DNA of 61,119 nucleotides from Limimaricola pyoseonensis. Lineage in GTDB: Bacteria > Pseudomonadota > Alphaproteobacteria > Rhodobacterales > Rhodobacteraceae. The position numbers and the translations under genes are program-made. The stretch is from assembly GCF_900102015.1 (NCBI RefSeq), contig NZ_FNAT01000013.1, forward strand, positions 1 to 61,119, read 5' to 3'. Positions within the stretch are counted from its first letter, which is position 1, and every line of letters starts with the position of its first letter. Below, piece by piece: positions 44,353 to 55,359 of this stretch. The notes beneath the pieces are model-generated. The model ran no database searches. It had not been told where the DNA came from and saw only the letters and a program-made list of their open reading frames with translations.

Positions 44353-45228
44353 TCACGCGTCGGTGGCGATCTCGCCGAGCCAGTCGATCATCGCGCGCAC
44401 GCCGTGCCGGTTGCGGTCGGAATGCGCCGGCACGACGATGAAATGCCCGTGCCGCGCCTCGAGGTTGCGGTCGCAGGACCGCACCAGCCGCCCCGACTCG
44501 AGATAGGGCGCGGCGAAGATGTCGGCGACCAGCGCATGGCCGAGGCCGCGCTCCGCCAGCTCCAGCGCCATCAGCGAGGTGTCGACGACGTAGTCGGGCG
44601 ATGGCGGCCGGGTCTCGGGCAGGTGCAGCCGGAAGAAATGGCGCCAGGTGTCCACGACACCGGCCATCTCGATCAGCGGCCCGCGCTCGAGCGCCGGCAT
44701 CCCGCCCGCCAGATCCGGCGCGCAGACCGGCTGCACGCCGTGGCGCATCAGCGGGATCACCTCGCCGTCGGACCACAGCCCCTCGCCGTAGCGGATGTCG
44801 AGATCGATCAGCGCGCTGTCGCCGCCCTCGGCCCATGAGGCCGAGAGCAGGCTGAGCGCGATGTCGGGATGGCGGGCGCGGAACGCCTCGATCCGCGGCA
44901 CCAGCCACAGCATGTTGAGCGAGTTCATGCAGCGCAGCGTCACCCGCTCGCCGCCCATGCGCCCGAACACCCCCGCCGTGCTGGCATCGATGTCGGCGAA
45001 GGCCTTGCTGACCACCGGCAGGTAGGACTGCGCCAGCCGGGTCATCACCAGCGTCCGGCGGCGGCGCTCGAACAGCTTGTGGCCGAGCCGCGCCTCCAAG
45101 GCCCGGATCTGGTAGCTGACCGCCGAGGGCGTCAGGTTCAGCTCCTCGGCGGCGCGGGTGAAGTTGCCGAGCCGGGCGGTCGCCTCGAAGGCCCGCAGCC
45201 AGCTTAGCGGGGGAAGCTCGTCGAACAT
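44353..45228 (-). CDS. LysR-family regulator, GcvA-like
   Basis: 291 residues. DNA-binding domain 1-65 (PPLSWLRAFEATARLGNFTRAAEELNLTPSAVSYQIRALEARLGHKLFERR) is very like GcvA/AmpR-type LysR proteins; the effector domain includes LDIRYGEGLWSDGEVIPLM. It is divergent from the GMC oxidoreductase gene, so it probably controls that catabolic operon through the repeats in the 102-base spacer. Ligand unknown. Confidence 0.92.
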   Translation of the reverse strand: MFDELPPLSWLRAFEATARLGNFTRAAEELNLTPSAVSYQIRALEARLGHKLFERRRRTLVMTRLAQSYLPVVSKAFADIDASTAGVFGRMGGERVTLRCMNSLNMLWLVPRIEAFRARHPDIALSLLSASWAEGGDSALIDLDIRYGEGLWSDGEVIPLMRHGVQPVCAPDLAGGMPALERGPLIEMAGVVDTWRHFFRLHLPETRPPSPDYVVDTSLMALELAERGLGHALVADIFAAPYLESGRLVRSCDRNLEARHGHFIVVPAHSDRNRHGVRAMIDWLGEIATDA

Positions 45229-45250
45229 GCCGGCAGGATAGCGCCTGTGA

Positions 45251-45285
45251 CGAAATTTTTTAAGGTTGCTGCGAATTTTTTTTCG
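45251..45285. promoter_or_regulatory. A-tract direct repeats in LysR/GMC intergenic spacer
   Basis: CGAAATTTTTT (45251-45261) and CGAATTTTTTTT (45272-45283) are direct repeats exactly 21 bases apart (two helical turns). The second is also symmetric (CGAA, six T, TTCG at 72-75 and 82-85 of this hundred). In a spacer this GC-rich such A/T tracts stand out and suit a LysR binding and bending site. Confidence 0.45.
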
Positions 45286-45330
45286 TTAGGAGGTTGCGGG
45301 CGCGATCTGACAGGCTGCGCGCGACATCGA

Positions 45331-46959
45331 ATGCAAGGCAGGCCCGGATTGGCAAGCTACGACTACATCATCATCGGCGCCGGCTCGGCCGGCTGCGTTC
45401 TGGCCGATCGGCTGAGCGCCTCGGGCCGGCACAGCGTGCTGGTGCTCGAGGCCGGTTCGCGCGACCGCTCGCCCTGGGTGCGGCTGCCGCTGGGCTACGG
45501 CAAGACCTTCTTCCATCCGCAGATGAACTGGCGCTACCAGAGCGAGCCCGATGCCGGGCTCGGCGGGCGCAGCGACTACTGGCCGCGCGGCAAGGTGGTC
45601 GGCGGATCGAGCTCGATCAACGCGCTGGTCTGGGCCCGCGGCCTGCCGCACGACTTCGACGACTGGGCCGAGGCCGGCGCCACCGGCTGGAACTGGGACG
45701 TCGCGCGCCGCACCTACGAGGCGATGGAGACCCGCGTCGCCGCCGACGGCCGGCGCGAGGGCCATGGGCCGCTGCACGTGCAGGACGTCTCGGACCAGAT
45801 CCACAAGGTGAACCGCCACTTCTTCGCCGGCATCGACGAGGCCGGGCTGCCGCGCACCGCCGATTGCAACGGCGCCGAGGCCGAGGGCGCCACCGCCTAT
45901 CGCATCACCACCCGCGACGGGCTGCGCCATTCGGCGGCGCGCGCCTATCTCGCCCCCGCGCTGAAGCGGCCCAACGTCACGCTGCGCACCGGCGTCACGG
46001 TCGAGCGGATCGGCTTCGAGGGCCGCCGCGCCAGCGAGGTGCACCTGTGCACGAAAAGCGGCGCCGAGGTGCTGCGCGCCGGGCGCGAGATCATCCTCTC
46101 GGCCGGGGCCGTCACCTCGCCGCGGCTCCTGCAGCTTTCGGGCATCGGCCCGGCCGACCTCTTGCGCGCGCACGGCATCGAGGTGCGGGCCGACGCGCCG
46201 CATGTCGGCGGCAACCTGCAGGACCATCTCGGGCTGAACTACTACTTCAAGGCCAACGAGCCGACGCTGAACAACCAGCTGCGCCCGCTCTGGGGCAAGG
46301 CGATGGCGGCGATCCGCTACGCGCTGACGCGGCGCGGGCCGCTGGCGCTTTCGGTCAACCAATGCGGCGGCTTCTTCCGCTCGAGGCCCGATCAGGCGCA
46401 TCCCGACCAGCAGATCTACTTCAACCCGGTAAGCTACACCACGACGCCCTCGGGCACCCGCAACGTGGTCAACCCCGACCCCTTCCCCGGCTTCATCATC
46501 GGCTACCAGCCGGCGCGCCCGACCAGCCGCGGCCGGATCGACATCTCCTCGGCCGATCCCGGCGCCGCGCCGCGGATCCGGCCGAACTCGCTTGCGACCG
46601 AAGAGGACCGGCAGGCGGTGATCGCCGGCGGCGCGCTGTGCCGCCGGATCATGCAGACCCCTGCGCTGCAGGGGCTGGTCGAGAGCGCGCTCGACCCCGA
46701 CCTGCGCCAGCTCGACGGCGAGGCGATCCTCGAGGATTTCCGCGCCCGCTGCGGCACGGTGTTCCACCCGGTCGGCACCTGCCGGATGGGCGACGACCCG
46801 GCGCAGTCTGTGGTCGATCCCTATCTCAGGCTGCACGGCTTCGCCGGGCTGCGCGTGGTCGACGCCTCGATCTTCCCGAACATCACCTCGGGCAACACCA
46901 ACGCCCCCACCATGATGGCCGCGCACCGCGCCGCCGATCTGATCCTGGAGTCCGCATGA
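45331..46959 (+). CDS. GMC-family FAD oxidoreductase (choline dehydrogenase-like)
   Basis: 542 residues from ATG 45331. The ADP-binding fold YDYIIIGAGSAGCVLADRL starts the protein; GKVVGGSSSINALVWARG and SAGAVTSPRLLQLSGIGP are the two GMC signatures. The active-site pair is H479 (FHPVGTCRMG) and N522 (SGNTNAPTMM). It oxidises an alcohol to an aldehyde. TTG 45349 is a possible alternative start nearer the fold; GTG 45247 lies in the repeats and is rejected. Translationally coupled to the next gene by ATGA. The aldehyde dehydrogenase two genes on could oxidise its product. Confidence 0.88.
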   Translation: MQGRPGLASYDYIIIGAGSAGCVLADRLSASGRHSVLVLEAGSRDRSPWVRLPLGYGKTFFHPQMNWRYQSEPDAGLGGRSDYWPRGKVVGGSSSINALVWARGLPHDFDDWAEAGATGWNWDVARRTYEAMETRVAADGRREGHGPLHVQDVSDQIHKVNRHFFAGIDEAGLPRTADCNGAEAEGATAYRITTRDGLRHSAARAYLAPALKRPNVTLRTGVTVERIGFEGRRASEVHLCTKSGAEVLRAGREIILSAGAVTSPRLLQLSGIGPADLLRAHGIEVRADAPHVGGNLQDHLGLNYYFKANEPTLNNQLRPLWGKAMAAIRYALTRRGPLALSVNQCGGFFRSRPDQAHPDQQIYFNPVSYTTTPSGTRNVVNPDPFPGFIIGYQPARPTSRGRIDISSADPGAAPRIRPNSLATEEDRQAVIAGGALCRRIMQTPALQGLVESALDPDLRQLDGEAILEDFRARCGTVFHPVGTCRMGDDPAQSVVDPYLRLHGFAGLRVVDASIFPNITSGNTNAPTMMAAHRAADLILESA

Positions 46960-48131
46960 CCGCCACCCCCTACTCCGCCTCCGGCGCGATGCCGAAAGCC
47001 GGGCGAGGCGCGGCCGACACCGGGCCGCGCATCACCGCGTTCGAGACCTTCGCCACGCCGCTGGTGGGCTTCGTGCGGCTGACCACCGAGGACGGCGCGC
47101 AGGGCTGGGGCCAGGTCTCGACCTACAACGCCGACATCACCGCGCAGGTGTTCCACCGCCAGGTCGCGCCATGGGCGCTGGGGCGCGGCATCGACGCGCT
47201 CGAGGAGATCGTCGCCGAGATCCCCGAGCGCGAGCACAAGTACCCCGGCACCTACCTGATGCGGGCGCTGGCCGGGCTCGACACCGCCGCCTGGGACTGG
47301 CGCGGCAAGGCGCTGGGCAAGCCGGTGGCCGAGCTGCTGGGCGGCTCGGCCGGCGAGATCCGCGCCTATGCCTCCTCGATGCGGCGCGACATCACCCCCG
47401 AGGCCGAGGCCGAGCGGATGCTGCGGCTGCGCGACGCGCATGGCTTCGACGCCTTCAAGGTCCGGGTCGGCGCGGAATGCGGCCATGACGTCGACGAGTG
47501 GCCCGGCCGCACCGAGGCGATCGTGCCGGCGATGCGCCGCGCGATGGGGGCCGGGGCGGCGCTGCTGGTCGACGGCAATTCCGGCTTCTCGCCCGCCCGC
47601 GCGATCGAGGTCGGGCGGATGCTCGAGGCCGAGGGCTACGAGCATTTCGAGGAGCCCTGCCGCTACTGGAAACTCGAGGAGACCGCCGAGGTCGCCCGCG
47701 CGCTCGACATAGACGTGGCCGGCGGCGAGCAGGACTGGGATCTCGAGAACTGGCGCCGGATGATCGAGATGCGCGCGGTCGACATCGTGCAGCCCGACAT
47801 CCTCTATCTCGGCGGCATGACCCGCTCGATGCAGGTCGCCCGGATGGGCGCCGAGGCCGGTCTGCCCTGCACGCCCCACGCCGCCAACCTGTCGCTGGTG
47901 ACGCTGTTCACCATGCACCTGATGCGCGCCCTGCCGCTGCCGGGGCGCTACCTGGAATTCTCGATCGAGGGTCCGGACTACTACCCCTGGCAGGACGAGC
48001 TCTTCGTCGAGAGCCCCTACGACATCACCGACGGCCGCGCCCGCGTCACCGACGCGCCCGGCTGGGGCGTCGAGATCGCCCCGGAATGGCTGTCGAAATC
48101 CACCTACCAGAAAAGCGAGGCCGACGCATGA
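46956..48131 (+). CDS. Enolase-superfamily enzyme (mandelate racemase/muconate lactonizing type)
   Basis: 391 residues. Catalytic and metal residues of the mandelate-racemase subgroup are visible: K168 and R170 (FKVRVG), metal ligands D206 (VDGNSG), E232 (FEEPCRYW) and E258 (GGEQD), and the His-Asp dyad D281 (QPDILYLGG) and H308 (TPHAANLS). Such enzymes dehydrate or epimerise hydroxy-acids, typically sugar acids. ATGA overlaps with the GMC gene before it and the aldehyde dehydrogenase after it put it in one operon. Exact reaction not predictable. Confidence 0.88.
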   Translation: MTATPYSASGAMPKAGRGAADTGPRITAFETFATPLVGFVRLTTEDGAQGWGQVSTYNADITAQVFHRQVAPWALGRGIDALEEIVAEIPEREHKYPGTYLMRALAGLDTAAWDWRGKALGKPVAELLGGSAGEIRAYASSMRRDITPEAEAERMLRLRDAHGFDAFKVRVGAECGHDVDEWPGRTEAIVPAMRRAMGAGAALLVDGNSGFSPARAIEVGRMLEAEGYEHFEEPCRYWKLEETAEVARALDIDVAGGEQDWDLENWRRMIEMRAVDIVQPDILYLGGMTRSMQVARMGAEAGLPCTPHAANLSLVTLFTMHLMRALPLPGRYLEFSIEGPDYYPWQDELFVESPYDITDGRARVTDAPGWGVEIAPEWLSKSTYQKSEADA

Positions 48132-49612
48132 TCGCCGATGCCCTGATCGCCACCTATTTCGAAACCGGCACCCTGCCCGACCTGCCGCAGGGCCACTTCA
48201 TCGACGGCGCCTTCGTGGCCCCCGCCGCGGGCGGCACGATGGAGAGCCTCGACCCCGGCACCGGCCGCGCCTTCGCCCGCTTCGCGGCGGGCGATGCCGA
48301 GGACGTGGACCGGGCGCTGGTCTCGGCCCGCAAGGGCTTCGAGACCTGGCGCCGCCGCGCCCCGGCCGAACGCTGCCGCGTGCTCAACGAGATCGCCCGC
48401 ACCCTGCGCGCCAATGCCGAGCGGCTGGCCGTGGTCGAGGCGCTCGACAGCGGCAAGACCCTGGCCGAGGCGCGCGGCGACGTCGCGGGCTCGGCCCGGC
48501 TGTTCGAGTACTACGCCGGCGCCGCCGACAAGCTCGACGGCCGCTCGGTCAATCTCGGCTCCGACGCCGCCGCCTTCACCCTGCGCGAGCCGGTCGGCGT
48601 GACCGCGCATATCGTGCCGTGGAACTACCCGACCTCGACGCTGGTGCGCGGCATCGCGCCGGCGCTGGCCGCCGGTTGCTCGGCCGTGGTCAAGCCGGCC
48701 GAGACCACGCCCTTCACCGCGCTGCTGATCGCCGAGCTGCTGGTCGAGGCCGGCCTGCCCGCGGGCGTCGTGAACGTCGTCACCGGCACCGGCACGGCCG
48801 CCGGCGCGCCGCTCGTTGCCGATGCCCGCGTGGCCCATGTCACCTTCACCGGCTCGGTCGCGACCGGCGTGAACGTGATGCGCGCGGTCGCCCCGAACGT
48901 CACCGGCCTGACGCTGGAGCTGGGCGGCAAGTCGCCGCTCGTCGCCTTCGAGGATGCCGACCCCGAGGCCGTGGCCGATGGCGCGCTCTGGGCGATCTTC
49001 TCGAATTCCGGGCAGATCTGCTCGGCCGGCTCGCGGCTGCTGATCCACAACGCGCTGCGCGACGCGGTACTGCCGAAGCTCGTGGAGAAGGCCCGCGCGC
49101 TGAAGTTCGGCCACGGGCTGCGCAACCCCGACATGGGCGCGATCAACTCGGCCGCGCATCTCGACAAGGTGGCGGGCTTCGTCGCCCGCGCCCGCGAGCG
49201 CGGCGTCGAGGTGCTCGCCGGCGGCAACCCGGCCACCGACCCCGAGACCGGCGAAGGCTGGTTCTTCGAGCCGACCATCCTCGACACGCCCGACGCGGCC
49301 GACGAGGCGGTGACGCAGGAGATCTTCGGCCCGGTGCTCGCGGTGCAGGGCTTCGACAGCGAGGAGCAGGCGATCGTGCTGGCCAACGGCACGGAATTCG
49401 CCTTGAACGCAGGCATCTACACGCGCGATACCGGCCGCGCATTGCGCGTCGCGCGCGCCATCGATGCCGGCCAGGTCACGGTCAACGACTACTGGGCCGG
49501 CGGCATCGAGCTGCCCTTCGGCGGCAACCGCAAGTCGGGCTTCGGCCGCGAAAAGGGTCTCGAGGGTCTCGACGCCTACACCCGCGCCAAGGCGATCACG
49601 CTCGCGGGCTGA
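48128..49612 (+). CDS. NAD(P)-dependent aldehyde dehydrogenase
   Basis: 494 residues. N166 (PWNYP), general base E264 (LELGGKSP) and nucleophile C298 (SGQICSAGSR) are present, with EIFGPVLAVQGFDSEEQAI and the C-terminal LPFGGNRKSGFGREKGLEGLDAYTRAKAI. It turns an aldehyde into an acid, probably the product of the GMC enzyme two genes upstream. Resembles betaine- and gamma-aminobutyraldehyde dehydrogenases. ATG overlaps the enolase-superfamily gene by four bases. Confidence 0.93.
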   Translation: MIADALIATYFETGTLPDLPQGHFIDGAFVAPAAGGTMESLDPGTGRAFARFAAGDAEDVDRALVSARKGFETWRRRAPAERCRVLNEIARTLRANAERLAVVEALDSGKTLAEARGDVAGSARLFEYYAGAADKLDGRSVNLGSDAAAFTLREPVGVTAHIVPWNYPTSTLVRGIAPALAAGCSAVVKPAETTPFTALLIAELLVEAGLPAGVVNVVTGTGTAAGAPLVADARVAHVTFTGSVATGVNVMRAVAPNVTGLTLELGGKSPLVAFEDADPEAVADGALWAIFSNSGQICSAGSRLLIHNALRDAVLPKLVEKARALKFGHGLRNPDMGAINSAAHLDKVAGFVARARERGVEVLAGGNPATDPETGEGWFFEPTILDTPDAADEAVTQEIFGPVLAVQGFDSEEQAIVLANGTEFALNAGIYTRDTGRALRVARAIDAGQVTVNDYWAGGIELPFGGNRKSGFGREKGLEGLDAYTRAKAITLAG

Positions 49613-49637
49613 GATGACGGGGCGGCGCGGCCGCCCG

Positions 49638-49676
49638 GGGCGCGCGTGAGCGTGCACACGCACGAGGCGCGCGCCC
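49638..49676. terminator. Large hairpin between the aldehyde dehydrogenase and ABC genes
   Basis: GGGCGCGCG (49638-49646) and its exact complement (49668-49676) form the outer stem, with GCGTG/CACGC able to pair inside. It lies in the 126-base gap before the binding-protein gene and may end or weaken the upstream transcript. Confidence 0.5.
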
Positions 49677-49738
49677 GACACGATCCCCCGGCAGCCGCGG
49701 GCCGCCGGGGCAGGCACTGAAACAGAGGAGGATACCAC

Positions 49739-51304
49739 TTGACCCAGTTCACCAGCTTCGCCGCCCCGAGCCGCCGCGGCTTCCTTGCCGGGTCCGCCGC
49801 CGCCGGCCTCGCGCTCGGCATGGGGCTCACCCCGGCCCGCGCCGCCGAGCCGCAGAAGGGCGGCACGCTGCGCGTCGGCTTCACCCAGGGCAGCACCTCG
49901 GACTCGCTCGACCCGGCGACCTATTCGAACGACTTCATGTTCGCCACGAGCTACGCCGTCTTCTCGACCCTGGTCGAGATCGCCCCCGACGGCAGCGCCA
50001 AGCCCGACCTCGCCGAAAGCTACGAGGCCACCCCCGACGCCGCGACCTGGACCTTCCGGCTGCGCGACGACGCCACCTTCTCGGACGGCAAGACCGTCGC
50101 GGCCAAGGACGTGGTCGCCTCGATCCGCCACCACATGGGCGAGCAGTCGAAATCCGGCGTGAAGCCGCTGCTCGAGCAGATCGCCGACATCAAGGCCGAC
50201 GGCGACAATGTGGTGGTCTTCACGCTGAAGTCCGGCAATGCCGACTTCCCCTTCATCTTCAACGACTACCACCTGACGATCCGGCAGGACCGCGGCGACG
50301 GCACGATCGATCCCGACAGCCGGATCGGCACCGGCGGCTACGTGATCGAGGCCTTCGAGCCGGGCGTGCGGATCGAGCTGGTGCGCCGCGACGACTACTG
50401 GAAGCAGGGCGCGGCGCATTTCGACAAGGTGGTGATCCTCAAGGTCGGCGACGCGGCGGCCCGGATGAACGCGCTGATGACCGGCGAGGTCGACCTGATC
50501 GACCGCCCGGACCTCAAGACCATCCACATGCTCGAGCGCAACCCCAACGTGCGGATCCACACCCAGGACGGCACGCTGCACTACACCATGCCGATGCATG
50601 TGAACACCGCGCCCTTCGACGACGTGAACGTGCGCATGGCGCTCAAGCACGCGATCGACCGCGAGGCGATCGTGCAGAAGGTGCTCAAGGGCTACGGCAC
50701 GGTCGGCAACGACCACCCGATCGCCAGCTCGATGCCGTTCTACAACGCCGATCTCGAGCAGCACGCCTACGACCCCGAGAAGGCCAGGCACTATCTCGGC
50801 AAGGCCGGCCTCGACAGCCTCGACGTGACGCTGCACACCGCCGACGCCGCCCTCAACGGCGCGGTCGACGCCTCGGTGCTGTTCTCCGAGGCCGCCAAGG
50901 CCGCCGGCATCAATGTCGGCGTCTCGCGCGAGCCCGATGACGGCTACTGGTCCAACGTCTGGCTGCAGAAGCCCTTCTGCACCAGCTACTGGGGCGGCCG
51001 CCCGACCCCGGACCTGATGTTCTCGGCCGGCTACGCCGCCGGCGCCGACTGGAACGACACCAACTGGCAGAACGAGCGCTTCAACGAGCTTCTGGTCGCG
51101 GCCCGCGCCGAGCTCGACCAGGGCCGCCGCGCCGAGATGTACGGCGAGATGCAGAAGCTGTGCCAGACCGATGGCGGCGCGCTGATCCCGGCCTTCGGCC
51201 AGTACGTCTCGGCGATGAACCAGAAGGTGCAGACGCCCGAGAAGGTCTCGGAGATGTGGGATCTCGACAGCCAGCGCTTCATCGAACGCTGGTGGCTCGC
51301 CTGA
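49739..51304 (+). CDS. Peptide/nickel-type ABC transporter binding protein with Tat signal
   Basis: 521 residues from TTG 49739, fixed by AGGAGG at 49726-49731. SRRGFLAGSAAAGLALGMG (11 onwards) is a twin-arginine signal, so it is exported folded. The mature start KGGTLRVGFTQGSTSDSLDPATYSNDF and VEIAPDGSAKPDLAESYEATPDAATWTFRLRDDATFSDG are family-5 (SBP_bac_5). Ligand unknown; with catabolic neighbours it may be a sugar acid, glycoside or opine-like compound rather than a peptide. Confidence 0.93.
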   Translation: MTQFTSFAAPSRRGFLAGSAAAGLALGMGLTPARAAEPQKGGTLRVGFTQGSTSDSLDPATYSNDFMFATSYAVFSTLVEIAPDGSAKPDLAESYEATPDAATWTFRLRDDATFSDGKTVAAKDVVASIRHHMGEQSKSGVKPLLEQIADIKADGDNVVVFTLKSGNADFPFIFNDYHLTIRQDRGDGTIDPDSRIGTGGYVIEAFEPGVRIELVRRDDYWKQGAAHFDKVVILKVGDAAARMNALMTGEVDLIDRPDLKTIHMLERNPNVRIHTQDGTLHYTMPMHVNTAPFDDVNVRMALKHAIDREAIVQKVLKGYGTVGNDHPIASSMPFYNADLEQHAYDPEKARHYLGKAGLDSLDVTLHTADAALNGAVDASVLFSEAAKAAGINVGVSREPDDGYWSNVWLQKPFCTSYWGGRPTPDLMFSAGYAAGADWNDTNWQNERFNELLVAARAELDQGRRAEMYGEMQKLCQTDGGALIPAFGQYVSAMNQKVQTPEKVSEMWDLDSQRFIERWWLA

Positions 51305-51324
51305 TCGATCCCGTGCCCTTCCCC

Positions 51325-51350
51325 GCGGCGGCCCGTTTCCGGGCCGCCGC
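51325..51350. terminator. Perfect 11-bp hairpin between binding-protein and permease genes
   Basis: GCGGCGGCCCG (51325-51335), loop TTTC, exact complement (51340-51350), located between the binding-protein stop and the first permease. Typical of stem-loops that stabilise the abundant binding-protein message in ABC operons. Confidence 0.6.
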
Positions 51351-51392
51351 TTCCCTGACCGGCCTGCCCCTCCGGGCCGCGGAGACCCACAC

Positions 51393-52349
51393 ATGACCCG
51401 CCTGCAAAAGCTGATCCTCAGCCGCCTGGCGCTGGGGGTCGTGACCCTGTTCGCCGTCTCGGCGCTGATGTTCGTCGGCATCGAGCTGCTGCCGGGCGAC
51501 CTCGCCCAGCAGATCCTCGGCCAGTCCGCCACCGCCGAGACCCTCGCCGCCTTCCGCGCCGAGCTCGGCCTCGACCAGCCGCCGCACCTGCGCTACCTCG
51601 ACTGGCTCTCGGGCGTGGTGCAGGGCGATTTCGGCCAGTCGCTCGCCTCGCGCCGCGACGTGGCCGAGCTGCTCTCGACCCGGCTCGCCAACACCATGTT
51701 CCTCGCCGCCTACGCCGCCGTGATCGCGGTGCCGATCGCCGTCGTGCTCGGCCTGCTGGCGGCGCTGTGGCGCAACACTCTGTTCGACCGCTCGGCCAAC
51801 ATCGGCGCGCTGAGCGCGATCTCGATGCCCGAGTTCTTCGTGGCCTACCTGCTGATCCTCGTCTTCTCGATCAAGCTGGGCTGGTTCCCGACGCTGGCGC
51901 GGATCGACTCGGTCGACACGCTGGGCGGCGCGCTGCACGCCACCTTCCTGCCGGCGCTGACGCTGATCCTCGTGGTGATCGCGCACATGATGCGGATGAC
52001 CCGCGCCGCGATCATCAACGTGCTCGCCGCCCCCTATATTGAGATGGCCCGCCTCAAGGGTGTGCCGCGCTGGCGGGTGGTGCTGCGCCACGCCCTGCCC
52101 AACGCGCTGGCGCCGATCATCAACGTCATCGCGCTCAACCTCGCCTACCTGATCGTCGGCGTGGTGGTGGTCGAGGTGGTGTTCTCCTATCCGGGCCTCG
52201 GCCAACTGCTGGTCGACGCGGTCGCGAGCCGCGACTTCCCGGTGGTGCAGGCGGTCGGGCTGTTCTTCGCCGGGACCTACATCCTGCTGAACGTCGCCGC
52301 CGACATCCTGTCGATCCTGTCGAACCCGCGCCTGCGGCACGGCCGCTGA
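51393..52349 (+). CDS. ABC transporter permease (DppB-like)
   Basis: 318 residues, six membrane segments. ARRDVAEL-type loop (SLASRRDVAELLSTRLANTM), ISMPEFFVAYLLILVFSI and the EAA-loop ARLKGVPRWRVVLRHALPNAL are typical of the DppB half of family-5 importers, and VVEVVFSYPGLGQLLVDAVASRDFPVVQ is highly conserved. Pairs with the following DppC-like permease. Confidence 0.94.
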   Translation: MTRLQKLILSRLALGVVTLFAVSALMFVGIELLPGDLAQQILGQSATAETLAAFRAELGLDQPPHLRYLDWLSGVVQGDFGQSLASRRDVAELLSTRLANTMFLAAYAAVIAVPIAVVLGLLAALWRNTLFDRSANIGALSAISMPEFFVAYLLILVFSIKLGWFPTLARIDSVDTLGGALHATFLPALTLILVVIAHMMRMTRAAIINVLAAPYIEMARLKGVPRWRVVLRHALPNALAPIINVIALNLAYLIVGVVVVEVVFSYPGLGQLLVDAVASRDFPVVQAVGLFFAGTYILLNVAADILSILSNPRLRHGR

Positions 52350-52361
52350 GAGGAGAGGACC

Positions 52362-53177
52362 ATGACGCTTCTCAGAACCGCCCCGCCCACCGCGATCTTC
52401 GGCCTGCTGGTGCTGGCCGCGACGCTGCTGATCGGCCTCTTCGCGCCGCTGGTCGCGCCCTATGGCGAGACCGAGATCGTCGGCGCCGAATACCTGCCCT
52501 GGAGCGCCGAGCACCCGCTCGGCACCGACAATCTCGGGCGCGACATGCTCTCGCGGATGATCTTCGGCGCGCGCAACACCGTGGGCCTCGCGCTCTTGAC
52601 CACCGGCATCGCCTTCTCGGTCGGCGCCGCGCTCGGCATGTTCGCGGCGCTCAAGGGCGGCTGGGTCGACCAGCTGATGTCGCGCGCCGTCGACGTGCTG
52701 ATGGCGGTGCCGCCGCTGATCCTCGCGCTGATGCTGCTGGCCATCATCGGCCCGTCGATACCCAACATGGTCGGCGTGATCGCGGTGATCTACCTCGCGC
52801 CGGTGTTCCGCCTGTCGCGCGCCGCCGCGATGAACGTGGTCGCGCTCGACTTCATCGGCGCGGCGCGGCTGCGCGGCGAGGGCACGGTCTGGCTCCTGCG
52901 CCGCGAGATCCTGCCCAACATCTCGTCCACTCTGGTGGCCGAGGCCGGGCTGCGCTTCTGCTTCGTGTTCCTGTTCATCGCGGCGCTGTCCTTCCTCGGC
53001 ATCGGCATCCAGCCGCCGACCGCCGACTGGGGCTCGATGGTCAAGGAGAACGCGACGCTGATCACCTTCGGCGACGTCACGCCGCTGATCCCCGCCGGCG
53101 CCATCGCGCTGCTGACCGTCTCGATCAACTTCATCGTCGACTGGATGCTGCACCGCGCCAGCGGGCTGAAGAGCTGA
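52362..53177 (+). CDS. ABC transporter permease (DppC-like)
   Basis: 271 residues. HPLGTDNLGRDMLSRMIFGARNTV is the DppC hallmark; ARLRGEGTVWLLRREILPNI is the EAA loop contacting the ATPase, and FLGIGIQPPTADWGSMVKEN is conserved. GAGGAGAGG precedes ATG 52362. Second half of the membrane channel. Confidence 0.94.
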   Translation: MTLLRTAPPTAIFGLLVLAATLLIGLFAPLVAPYGETEIVGAEYLPWSAEHPLGTDNLGRDMLSRMIFGARNTVGLALLTTGIAFSVGAALGMFAALKGGWVDQLMSRAVDVLMAVPPLILALMLLAIIGPSIPNMVGVIAVIYLAPVFRLSRAAAMNVVALDFIGAARLRGEGTVWLLRREILPNISSTLVAEAGLRFCFVFLFIAALSFLGIGIQPPTADWGSMVKENATLITFGDVTPLIPAGAIALLTVSINFIVDWMLHRASGLKS

Positions 53178-53187
53178 GGAGGAGAAC

Positions 53188-54813
<1,626 letters not shown>

Positions 54814-54822
54814 GCGCGCCGC

Positions 54823-55359
54823 TCAGCCGCCGAAGGCCGGGTGGTAGCGCACCCGGCCTTCGGGCGCGGGCCCCGCGAAACGGATCTGCTGGAAGTATTC
54901 CGGCGGCGCGCCCTCGAAGCCGACCCCGGGCCGCGCCGCGAAGCCGAAGCGCCCGTAATAGCCCGGATCGCCCAGCACCACGCAGCCGCTCGCGCCCGCG
55001 GCGCGCAGCCGCTCGAGCGCGGCGCGCACCAGCCGCGCGCCGATCCCGGCCTTCTGCCGCCCCGGCCGCACCGAGACCGGCCCGAGGCCGAACCAGCCCG
55101 GCCCGATCCCCTCGACCGGCGAGACCGCGACATGGCCGACCACCCGGCCCGCCTCCTCGGCCACCAGCGACAGCGTCAGCGCCCCGGCCTCGCGCAGCGC
55201 CGCGACGATCGCGGCCTCGGTGCCCGAGGCGTAGGGCACCTCCGAGAAGGCCGCGCGCGTCACCTCGCCGATCGCCGCCGCGTCGCCCGGCCGCTCGGCG
55301 CGGATCGCGGCGGCCGAGGGGCCGCCGCCCTCGCCCGGGCCGGGCGGCAGCGCGGTCAT
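54823..55359 (-). CDS. GNAT-family N-acetyltransferase
   Basis: 178 residues. IRAERPGDAAAIGEVTRAAF at the start, the acetyl-CoA loop VRPGRQKAGIGARLVRAALERL and VVLGDPGYYGRFGF are typical of the YhbS-like group. Substrate unknown. ATG 55359 overlaps the stop of the enolase-superfamily gene upstream (ATGA), so the two are coupled. Possible small-molecule acetylation linked to that pathway is inference. Confidence 0.88.
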   Translation of the reverse strand: MTALPPGPGEGGGPSAAAIRAERPGDAAAIGEVTRAAFSEVPYASGTEAAIVAALREAGALTLSLVAEEAGRVVGHVAVSPVEGIGPGWFGLGPVSVRPGRQKAGIGARLVRAALERLRAAGASGCVVLGDPGYYGRFGFAARPGVGFEGAPPEYFQQIRFAGPAPEGRVRYHPAFGG

